Shown here one piece after another: positions 8,501-13,367 of a stretch of DNA of 19,628 nucleotides; the first letter of the stretch is position 1; every line of letters begins with the position of its first letter. Source of the stretch: CAG-217 sp963642245 (GTDB lineage: Bacteria > Bacillota > Clostridia > Oscillospirales > Acutalibacteraceae); assembly GCA_963642245.1 (NCBI GenBank), contig CAVIFY010000040.1, forward strand, positions 1 to 19,628. The letters are read 5' to 3'. The notes beneath the pieces are model-generated. The model was not told where the DNA came from and did no database searches. It saw only the letters and a list, made by a program, of their open reading frames with translations. Made by a program: the position numbers and the translations under genes.

Positions 8501-8674
8501 GGCGAGGCTATGTTGACCACCACCGTCAAGCCCGGCAAGCACACAGTAGAACTGCGCTACACACCCAAGGGTCTGGCCATTGGCGCGGCCGTCAGCGGCG
8601 TCAGCGTTGCAGGGGTGGCCGGTTACCTGGTTCTTGGTCATATTCGCCGCAAAAAGCAGCAAACCGCCGGTTAA
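5561..8674 (+). CDS. YfhO-family membrane glycosyltransferase with N-terminal GtrA-like domain
   Basis: A 1037-residue polytopic membrane protein. Residues about 20-138 hold four hydrophobic helices; helices 2 and 4 each end in a basic-VF motif (SFVLEKKFVF at 64-73, NYLFDRLLVF at 128-137), as in GtrA/GtcA flippase-like proteins. From about 158 a second membrane part follows the YfhO/GT-C pattern: an extracytoplasmic loop with DLYHQYGP (193-200) and GGGSSFLGN, about a dozen helices, then a long extracytoplasmic beta-rich domain (about 640-1000) and a final helix before RRKKQ. YfhO proteins transfer sugars from undecaprenyl phosphate to envelope polymers such as lipoteichoic acid, with a GtrA-type flippase as partner. 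The substrate here is unknown. The ATG at 5561 is preferred over an in-frame GTG at 5552, since AAGAGGTG fits the ATG. It is divergent from spoIIIAA. Confidence 0.85.
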   Translation: MDITANNRTRFATKWMNTETVNYTAAYTLCLLVLFAVKQLCKVAFGLGAGAAVGIGAGVAAVLSFVLEKKFVFPRGMATAPKQIGGFLFRCAVDFGFYKVLYFLFATLLKREAPFVWLATITVVYIFNYLFDRLLVFDCRESAAAKSGGRLYKLFFANRFLVVAAFVALLGILFIFIVYSVFPFGDGTVMRMDLYHQYGPLFAELYDRVVEGKSLLYSWESGGGSSFLGNYFNYLSSPFTVLIFLFDKADISFAITALVIVKCMASAVTFTYYLKASQKRHSYVSAAFGVFYAFCAYFLAYYWNIMWIDGMILLPLILLGIERLIDTGKGALYTGALAVLLLSNYYMGYMACIFSVLYFFAYFIMTAKPRPEKSGEKLTTREKYSAKNLMRHPFLNRCLRFAGFSLLAGALCAVTLLPTYFLLRGSSATSDNFPSTFESYFTIFDFLTSHLSALETTIRSSGDDVLPNIYCGVLPLLLVPLYLINRRISLREKAVYIVLLLFLLFSFDNNVMNFIWHAFHFPNDLPFRFSYMYCFLVLVMAFRGLCRLRDIAYKDIVFVALGWLLYVIVAQKFMTTKMSEISIYVTIAFLILWCGLLLCLQKPGFKKSVLAFAVIAMCFSEVIVSDCSSILITQGNSDYKSDYAAYRESIEAVNKKDDGFYRTELTYLERRMDPCYYGYNGISTFSSMAYEDYSQLQYNLGMFGNRINSYTYNPQTPVYNMMFNIKYLIATPTDPTPTDRYFTEVYRNKDKSAAVYENDCFLPIAYAAKTDLKDWAADEGDPFEVQGDYFRLATGLDGVFVPCGYVDCNYDNLSGDTFSENGTFWFSKSSSDDQYGTVEVTISPLRDGNVYIYLTSPEVKTAEFSGDGIKNTLSQNIEEPYIMDLGYHKKGEEIKVSLDAGSMSATESYASIYAYSVDETVFARGYRQLADSALQVTDWGETHITGTITVRENSYLCTSIPYDTGWSVYIDGEKAETFKLGEAMLTTTVKPGKHTVELRYTPKGLAIGAAVSGVSVAGVAGYLVLGHIRRKKQQTAG

Positions 8675-8708
8675 TTCTGTCAATTCTCTGAAATTTTTCA
8701 TTTTCCGG

Positions 8709-8740
8709 TTTACTTTCGCCGGAGGTTGTTGTATTATAAT
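8709..8740 (+). promoter_or_regulatory. Probable promoter for the PRPP synthetase gene
   Basis: The run TATTATAAT (8732-8740) lies 30 nt before the ATG. TTTACT (8709-8714) is 17 bp upstream of TATTAT, or 20 bp upstream of TATAAT. Between the yfhO-like stop codon (8674) and this point no terminator hairpin is apparent, so readthrough from the upstream gene is also possible. Confidence 0.5.
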
Positions 8741-8769
8741 GGCGTAAAAATTTAGGAGGAGCTGTCAAT

Positions 8770-9954
8770 ATGCCCAGAAAAACCGCTGAAAATGTAGAAA
8801 CCATCCCCGTAGGTCCCCTTGGGATCATTGCCATGCCCGGCTGCGAGGCCCTGTGCGACAAGATCGACCAGTACCTGGTGAAATGGCGTGCCACCCAGGC
8901 CAGCGAGCACCAGCAGAACATTGCGTTCTATGGCTACCAGCGCGACACCTACAAGGTGGATGTGTCCCTGCCCCGCTTTGGCTCCGGTGAAGCCAAGGGC
9001 GTGGTCAACGAGAGTGTGCGCGGCTTTGACCTGTACATTATCACAGATGTATTCAATTACAGCTGCACATATAATATGTACGGTATGGAAGTGCCCATGT
9101 CTCCGGACGATCACTTTGCGGACTTAAAGCGCGTGATCTCCGCCATCTCCGGCAAGGCCAAGCGCATCACCATTCTGATGCCCATGCTGTATGAAGGCCG
9201 CCAGCACAAGAGAAGCAGCCGTGAGTCCCTGGACTGCGCACTGGCACTGCAAGAGCTGGTAAACCTGGGCGTAGACAACATTATGACCTTTGACGCCCAC
9301 GACAAGCGGGTACAAAACGCCATTCCCAACGGCTCCTTTGAGAACATTATGCCCACCTATCAGATGATCAAGGCCCTGGTCAACAGCGTAGAGGACCTGC
9401 ATGTGGACAAGGATCACCTGATGATCATTTCTCCCGACGAGGGCGCCCTGCACCGCTGCATTTACTTTGCCACGCAGCTGGGTGTCAACCTGGGTATGTT
9501 CTATAAGCGCCGGGACTACACCCGCGTGGTCAACGGCCGTAACCCCATTGTGGAGCACCAGTACCTGGGCGACTCCGTAGAGGGCAAGGACATTATTATT
9601 GTAGACGATATGATCTCCTCCGGTGAGTCCATGCTGGAGGTTTGCTCCAAGCTGAAGGGGCTGAAGGCCGGCCGTATCTTCGTTTGCACCACCTTCGGTC
9701 TGTTCTGCAACGGCCTGGAAGTGTTTGACGAGGCCTACAAGAACGGCACCTTCTACCGTGTGTTCACCACCAACGGTGTGTACCAGACCCCGGAGCTGCT
9801 GAGCCGCGACTGGTACGAGAGCGTGGATCTGTCCAAGTACACCGCATATTTCCTGGACACCTTGAACCACGATATGTCCGTATCCTCCCTGTTGGACTGC
9901 TCCGACAAGATCGAGAAGATCCTCATTAAAAAGGGCTTAAAGGAAGCGAAATAA
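8770..9954 (+). CDS. prs: Ribose-phosphate pyrophosphokinase (divergent PRPP synthetase)
   Basis: A 394-residue enzyme of the PRPP synthetase family, making 5-phosphoribosyl diphosphate from ribose 5-phosphate and ATP for nucleotide, histidine and tryptophan synthesis. Seen motifs: LPRFGSGEAKG (68-77, in place of the usual F-x-DGE), GRQHKRSSRES (143-153, aligning with the usual ARQDRK block), FDAHDKRVQN (174-183, for DLHAGQIQ), the KRR loop (246-248), and the PRPP-binding loop IIIVDDMISSGES (275-287, where VDDMIDTAGT is usual). It is longer than the common enzyme (about 315) and clearly of a separate branch found in Clostridia. Start has AGGAGGA 9 nt upstream. The next gene begins 1 nt after its stop, so they form an operon. 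Whether it is the cell's main PRPP synthetase cannot be told from this window. Confidence 0.88.
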   Translation: MPRKTAENVETIPVGPLGIIAMPGCEALCDKIDQYLVKWRATQASEHQQNIAFYGYQRDTYKVDVSLPRFGSGEAKGVVNESVRGFDLYIITDVFNYSCTYNMYGMEVPMSPDDHFADLKRVISAISGKAKRITILMPMLYEGRQHKRSSRESLDCALALQELVNLGVDNIMTFDAHDKRVQNAIPNGSFENIMPTYQMIKALVNSVEDLHVDKDHLMIISPDEGALHRCIYFATQLGVNLGMFYKRRDYTRVVNGRNPIVEHQYLGDSVEGKDIIIVDDMISSGESMLEVCSKLKGLKAGRIFVCTTFGLFCNGLEVFDEAYKNGTFYRVFTTNGVYQTPELLSRDWYESVDLSKYTAYFLDTLNHDMSVSSLLDCSDKIEKILIKKGLKEAK

Positions 9955-9955
9955 T

Positions 9956-10495
9956 ATGAGCGAGAAAAAAGAAAAGAGCACAAAGCTGACCGCTGTGCAA
10001 AAAAAGCTGATCATCGGCATTGTCTGTGCCCTGCTGGGGCTTTTGCTCATCGGCGGCGGTATTTACTGCGGCGTAACGGACCAAAACCCCAAGGAGGCCG
10101 TGGTGGGTATCTTTACCCCCCGGGACCAGGCCATTTGCGCCAGCTGGGACAGCCAGGATAAACCCGGCGTGCTGGCCTTTGTGTTCTACTCCGACGGCAC
10201 CTGCGATCGCTACATTTCCACCTGGAACTTTGACTGCGAGTACACCGTCAAGGGCAACAAGCTGACCATTCAGGACCGGGATACCAAAAAGAAATTGGTG
10301 TACCGTTTCTCCATTGTGGGCAAGGTGCTGACCCTCACCCTCCTGGAGGAGGACGGCAAGGCACCGGAAGAGCAGCAGGTCACCAAGTTTGACCAGGTAG
10401 ACGAGCTGCACATGAAGAGCCTGACCGATATGATCAACGACGCCAAGGAAAAACAGGCGGAAAAGCAGAGCGAGACCTCTGCCGACAAGCAGTAA
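9956..10495 (+). CDS. Hypothetical membrane-anchored protein
   Basis: A 179-residue protein with a basic cytoplasmic N-terminus (SEKKEKSTKLTAVQKK), one transmembrane helix (about 18-40, LIIGIVCALLGLLLIGGGIYCG), and an extracytoplasmic domain of alternating short strands (VLAFVFYSDGTCDRYIS, WNFDCEYTVKGNKLTIQD, LVYRFSIVGKVLTLTLLE) that resembles a small lipocalin-like or DUF-type beta-barrel. The C-terminal 30 residues are charged and low in complexity (DAKEKQAEKQSETSADKQ). Two cysteines in the domain (DGTCD, FDCEY) might form a disulfide. It follows the PRPP synthetase gene by 1 nt with an AAAGGAAG site inside that gene, so the two are co-transcribed, but no functional link is evident. I do not recognise the family with confidence. 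Confidence 0.8.
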   Translation: MSEKKEKSTKLTAVQKKLIIGIVCALLGLLLIGGGIYCGVTDQNPKEAVVGIFTPRDQAICASWDSQDKPGVLAFVFYSDGTCDRYISTWNFDCEYTVKGNKLTIQDRDTKKKLVYRFSIVGKVLTLTLLEEDGKAPEEQQVTKFDQVDELHMKSLTDMINDAKEKQAEKQSETSADKQ

Positions 10496-10512
10496 TACAC
10501 CACAAAAAGACA

Positions 10513-10545
10513 AAAAGCGCTTGCAGTTTGCAGGCGCTTTTCTTT
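10513..10545 (+). terminator. Intrinsic terminator after the PRPP synthetase operon
   Basis: A 12-bp stem (10513-10524 with 10530-10541, one G-T pair) with a 5-nt loop AGTTT; the 3' arm ends in TTTT followed by C and TTT. It lies 17 nt after the stop codon of the small membrane protein gene. Confidence 0.88.
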
Positions 10546-10546
10546 A

Positions 10547-10578
10547 TCCCCTTGCATACCCGGCACTCCCCTTGCATA
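10547..10578 (+). repeat. Two-copy direct repeat upstream of spoIIID
   Basis: TCCCCTTGCATA occurs at 10547-10558 and again at 10567-10578, exactly 20 bp apart (about two helix turns), between the terminator and the spoIIID ribosome binding site. The first GCATA could act as a sigma-E -35 and the second CATAGGCA as a weak -10 with a 14-bp spacer. That would, however, place the transcript start almost on the Shine-Dalgarno site. It may instead be a regulator site. Confidence 0.45.
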
Positions 10579-10603
10579 GGCATTAGCAAGGAGATGACAA
10601 GCT

Positions 10604-10861
10604 ATGTATGCAAAGCAGTCGGCCCGGTGCCAGCGGCTGGCCCGGTATATTGTGGACACCAAATCCACCGTGCGCACCGCCGCCAAGGTGTTTGGGGTGA
10701 GCAAATCCACCGTACATATTGATGTGACCCGGCGGCTGGAACACATTGACCCGGAGCTGCACGCTGCGGTCAAGGCGGTGCTGGACGAAAACAAGGCGGA
10801 GCGCCACATTCGCGGTGGCAATGCCACCCGGGAAAAATACCTGCAACTGAAAAAGGATTGA
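10604..10861 (+). CDS. spoIIID: Sporulation transcriptional regulator SpoIIID
   Basis: An 85-residue DNA-binding protein: helix-turn-helix at about 21-45 (STVRTAAKVFGVSKSTVHID, then VTRRL) and a basic C-terminal segment (ERHIRGGNATREKYL), both hallmarks of SpoIIID. Length is about that of the family. SpoIIID acts in the mother cell, where it represses part of the sigma-E regulon and activates genes leading to sigma-K. The start follows AAGGAG with 10 nt spacing. No terminator separates it from proC, and the proC -35 box overlaps its stop codon. In many Bacillota it sits near mreB-like or spoIIQ genes; that context is absent here, but the sequence itself is decisive. Confidence 0.95.
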   Translation: MYAKQSARCQRLARYIVDTKSTVRTAAKVFGVSKSTVHIDVTRRLEHIDPELHAAVKAVLDENKAERHIRGGNATREKYLQLKKD

Positions 10862-10886
10862 AAAAATCCGCCGCAAGTGGTACTAT
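10858..10886 (+). promoter_or_regulatory. Sigma-A promoter for proC
   Basis: TTGAAA (10858-10863), a 17-bp spacer, and TACTAT (10881-10886, running into TATAAA). The -35 overlaps the spoIIID stop codon (10859-10861). Transcription would start near 10893, about 23 nt before the proC ATG. It uncouples the biosynthetic gene from the sporulation gene ahead of it. Confidence 0.7.
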
Positions 10887-10915
10887 AAAGAAAAACACGC
10901 GGAGGTACACTTGCA

Positions 10916-11716
10916 ATGAAGATCGGATTTATCGGCTGCGGCAATATGGGCGGCGCCATTCTGCAAGGCATTTTACAGGGCGGCACATCGGCTGCCGATA
11001 TTTATGTAGCGGACCACAACACCCAGGCACTGCGCCAAAAGCTGGGCGACACCGGCGTGCACATCTGCCAAAGTAATTCGGAAGTGGCAGAACTTTGCGA
11101 CGCTGTCTTTTTGGCGGTCAAGCCCAATGTGCTGGCTGCTGTTTTGGCAGAGATCGACCCGGTTTTAGCAGAGCGCACGACCCTGCCCCTGCTGATCTCC
11201 ATTGCGGCAGGCAAAAGCACCGCCTATCTGGAAGAGCAGCTGACTGTCCCCTGTCCGGTGGTGCGGGTCATGCCCAATATCAACGCCCTGGTGGGTGAAG
11301 CTGTCAGCGCCGTTTGCGCCGGCAAGAACGCCACGGCGGAGCAAGCCAAGACCGTGTGCGACCTGATGGGGTGCACCGGAAAGGTGCTGGAATTAGACGA
11401 GCGTATGTTCCCCCTGTTCGGCGTGCTGGGCGGCTGCTCCCCTGCCTTTGTGTATATGTTCATTGACGCCCTGGCCAGAGCCGGGGTCAAGCACGGTATG
11501 CGCAAGGACCAGGCGCTGCAAATCGCCACCCAAAGCGTGCTGGGCAGCGCCAAGATGATCGCCGAGAGCAGCGACCACCCCTGGGAACTGGTAGACCGGG
11601 TGTGCTCCCCCGGCGGCACCACCATTGAGGGCGTGCTTTCCTTAAAGGCCGACGGCCTGGAAACCGCCGTGCAAAACGCCGTAGACGCTGCGGTGGAAAA
11701 AGACAGCAAATTATAA
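10916..11716 (+). CDS. proC: Pyrroline-5-carboxylate reductase
   Basis: A 266-residue enzyme that reduces 1-pyrroline-5-carboxylate to L-proline with NAD(P)H, the last step of proline synthesis. The N-terminal Rossmann motif GFIGCGNMGGAI (4-15) binds the cofactor; AVKPNVL (67-73) and VVRVMPNINALVGEA are family blocks. The C-terminal helical dimer domain carries the signature VCSPGGTTIEGVLSL (about 230-244), close to the P5CR pattern. Length is typical (about 265-280). GGAGGT lies 7 nt before the ATG. It is convergent with metK, the two being separated by two hairpins. Confidence 0.95.
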   Translation: MKIGFIGCGNMGGAILQGILQGGTSAADIYVADHNTQALRQKLGDTGVHICQSNSEVAELCDAVFLAVKPNVLAAVLAEIDPVLAERTTLPLLISIAAGKSTAYLEEQLTVPCPVVRVMPNINALVGEAVSAVCAGKNATAEQAKTVCDLMGCTGKVLELDERMFPLFGVLGGCSPAFVYMFIDALARAGVKHGMRKDQALQIATQSVLGSAKMIAESSDHPWELVDRVCSPGGTTIEGVLSLKADGLETAVQNAVDAAVEKDSKL

Positions 11717-11722
11717 AAAATC

Positions 11723-11750
11723 ACCCGGTGCCCCAAAGCGCCGGGTATTT
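11723..11750 (+). terminator. Intrinsic terminator of proC
   Basis: A 9-bp stem ACCCGGTGC (11723-11731) with GCGCCGGGT (11738-11746, one G-T pair), loop CCCAAA, then ATTTTTAT. It begins 7 nt after the proC stop codon. Confidence 0.88.
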
Positions 11751-11761
11751 TTATGCAAAAC

Positions 11762-11789
11762 AAAAGCCGCCGGAAAACCGACGGCTTTT
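11762..11789 (-). terminator. Intrinsic terminator of metK, likely bidirectional
   Basis: AAAAGCCGcCGG and CCGaCGGCTTTT form an 11-bp stem with one mismatch around an AAAA loop. Thymine runs follow on both strands (minus: CTTTTGTTTTG; plus: CTTTTTG), so it can end transcripts from either side. It lies 18 nt beyond the metK stop codon. Confidence 0.85.
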
Positions 11790-11807
11790 TGATCGCTTTT
11801 ATTTTGC

Positions 11808-12986
11808 TTACAGGCAGGCTTTGATCTTGTCTACCATATCCAGCTGCTCCCAGGGCACATTCAGCTCCTCGCGGCCCATATGGCCGTAGGCAGCCAGCTG
11901 ACGGTAAATGGGACGGCGCAGGTCCAGCCGCTCAATGATCGCAGAGGGGCGCAGGTCAAACACCTTATTGATAATATCGCAGATCACATCATCGCTGACC
12001 TTGCCGGTGCCCTCGGTATCTACCATCACGGACACAGGTTTGGCAACGCCGATGGCATAAGCCAACTCTACCTCGCACTTATCTGCCAAACCGGCAGCCA
12101 CCAGGTTCTTGGCCACCCAGCGGGCAGCATAAGCTGCGCTGCGGTCCACCTTTGTCGGGTCCTTACCGCTGAAAGCACCGCCGCCGTGGCGGGCATAGCC
12201 GCCGTATGTATCCACAATGATCTTGCGCCCGGTCAGGCCGCTGTCGCCGTGGGGACCGCCCACAACAAAGCGCCCGGTGGGGTTCACATAAAACACTGTG
12301 TCCTCGTCCATCAGCTCTGCCGGTACGGTGGTCTTGATCACTTTGTCGATAATATCCTGCCGCAGGGTCTCCAACTCCACATCGGCGCTGTGCTGGCTGG
12401 ATACGACCACGGCGGTCACCTTTACCGGCTTGCCGTCGTCATACTCCACGGTCACCTGGGTCTTGCCGTCTGCGTACAGATACGGCAGGGTGCCGTCCTC
12501 ACGCACCTGGGTCAGCTTTACGGCCAGTTTATTGGCCAGGCTGATGGGCAGGGGCATCAGCTCCGGGGTCTCGTTGCAGGCATAGCCGAACATCATACCC
12601 TGGTCACCGGCGCCGTTCAGGTTGTAGGCGTCCTCCTGATCATGCTTTAACTCAAAGGATTTGTCCACGCCCATGGCAATATCCGGGCTTTGCTTATCCA
12701 GCGCAGTCAGAATGGCGCAGGTGTTGCCGTTAAAGCCCTTTTTGTCGTCGTCATAGCCAATGTCGCAAATGATCTTGCGGGCAATGGCGGGAATATCCAC
12801 CTGTGCCTTGGTGGTGATCTCGCCCATAATCAGTACCTGACCGGTGGTGCAAGTGGTCTCGCAGGCCACACGGCTCATAGGGTCTTGCTCCAACATAGCG
12901 TCCAGAATACCGTCAGAGATCTGGTCGCAGATCTTGTCCGGATGGCCCTTGGTCACGGACTCACTGGTAAATAAATGTTTTGACAT
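11808..12986 (-). CDS. metK: S-adenosylmethionine synthetase
   Basis: A 392-residue methionine adenosyltransferase, making SAM from methionine and ATP. The N-terminus MSKHLFTSESVTKGHPDKIC is classic (GHPDK at 14-18, with the metal- and ATP-binding His and Asp). Further family signatures are GAGDQGMMFGYA and GGGAFSGKDPTKVDRSAAY (the glycine-rich phosphate loop with catalytic K and R). The length matches the family (about 390). The frame stays open upstream to 13187, but that part is the riboswitch leader; the ATG at 12986 has AAGGAGGGAA before it. Control is by a SAM-I riboswitch in the leader, a feedback loop in which the enzyme's product shuts off its own transcription. Confidence 0.97.
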   Translation of the reverse strand: MSKHLFTSESVTKGHPDKICDQISDGILDAMLEQDPMSRVACETTCTTGQVLIMGEITTKAQVDIPAIARKIICDIGYDDDKKGFNGNTCAILTALDKQSPDIAMGVDKSFELKHDQEDAYNLNGAGDQGMMFGYACNETPELMPLPISLANKLAVKLTQVREDGTLPYLYADGKTQVTVEYDDGKPVKVTAVVVSSQHSADVELETLRQDIIDKVIKTTVPAELMDEDTVFYVNPTGRFVVGGPHGDSGLTGRKIIVDTYGGYARHGGGAFSGKDPTKVDRSAAYAARWVAKNLVAAGLADKCEVELAYAIGVAKPVSVMVDTEGTGKVSDDVICDIINKVFDLRPSAIIERLDLRRPIYRQLAAYGHMGREELNVPWEQLDMVDKIKACL

Positions 12987-13006
12987 TTGTCTTCCCTCCT
13001 TAGGAA

Positions 13007-13035
13007 AATAAAAAAGGCATACACCGAGTGTATGC
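13007..13035 (-). terminator. Riboswitch expression-platform terminator of metK
   Basis: A perfect 8-bp stem GCATACAC (13028-13035) with GTGTATGC (13017-13024) and a TCG loop, then CCTTTTTTATTTT on the minus strand, just before the metK Shine-Dalgarno site. It is the switch that ends transcription when SAM is bound to the aptamer. Confidence 0.93.
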
Positions 13036-13043
13036 GTCATGCT

Positions 13044-13140
13044 CCTCATCACTCGGATTTGAACCGCAGGTTTTAGCACCTTACCAAAGCAGGTTGCTGT
13101 GGTGTCCACGGGCCTGTTCCCTCGACCACTCTCGATAAAG
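13044..13140 (-). ncRNA. SAM-I (S-box) riboswitch aptamer upstream of metK
   Basis: On the minus strand the conserved S-box elements occur in order: CTTTATCGAGAGTGG at the 5' end (P1 and the start of P2), GAGGGAACAGGCCC, ACAGCAACC, then GGTGCTAAAACCTGC, and the closing GATGAGG. P1 forms between CTTTATC (13134-13140) and GATGAGG (13044-13050) with two G-T pairs. These match the SAM-I consensus closely. SAM binding stabilises P1 and lets the downstream terminator fold, lowering metK expression. The aptamer occupies most of the otherwise gene-free stretch between metK and the SDR gene (12987-13367); the remainder holds only the two promoters. Confidence 0.96.
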
Positions 13141-13158
13141 TCTATTGAGTTTAGAGAT

Positions 13159-13187
13159 ACTATACTCCAATCCCCTAAAAAAGTCAA
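13159..13187 (-). promoter_or_regulatory. Sigma-A promoter for the metK riboswitch transcript
   Basis: Minus strand: -35 TTGACT (complement of 13182-13187), a 17-bp spacer, and -10 TATAGT (complement of 13159-13164). Transcription would start near 13152, about 12 nt before the aptamer. Confidence 0.88.
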
Positions 13188-13299
13188 TACCCGGCAAGCG
13201 GTTTTTTATCAGAATTTAATAGAAAGCGTTTATGGTCATATTGCACAAAAATACGCGCCATTTTTTGGCACTTAAATTGAAGGTTGTGATATTTGTCCG

Positions 13300-13328
13300 T
13301 TGCTTTTTATTTATATTTTGTTTATAAT
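13300..13328 (+). promoter_or_regulatory. Sigma-A promoter for the SDR-zinc ribbon gene
   Basis: TTGCTT (13300-13305), a 17-bp spacer, and a perfect -10 TATAAT (13323-13328) within an A/T-rich stretch. The predicted start lies about 33 nt before the ATG, and a full AAGGAGGT ribosome site follows. The A/T-rich upstream region and strong signals suggest high expression. Confidence 0.75.
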
Positions 13329-13367
13329 ATTAGTCGTAATTGTCCATGTGTTAAGGAGGTTAAACAA

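Noticed and set aside
6512..8701. Long minus-strand open frame (729 codons) opposite the YfhO-like gene
   Set aside because: The translation is rich in H, Q, G and V without any domain or membrane pattern, lacks a ribosome site, and is a reverse-frame shadow of GC-rich codons in a clear plus-strand gene.
8675..8769. Search for a terminator after the YfhO-like gene
   Set aside because: Only scattered CCGG repeats were found; no stem with a T-run, so none is reported.
9124..9870. Minus-strand open frame (248 codons) opposite the PRPP synthetase gene
   Set aside because: Antisense shadow without motif or ribosome site.
12987..13187. N-terminal extension of metK in the same frame
   Set aside because: The region is a complete SAM-I riboswitch and terminator; MSKHLFTSESVTKGHPDK is the true N-terminus with its own ribosome site.
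13251..13271. Imperfect inverted repeat (GCGCCA with TGGCAC) upstream of the SDR promoter
   Set aside because: Only five of six pairs around a T-rich centre; no family of operators is matched and such repeats arise by chance.
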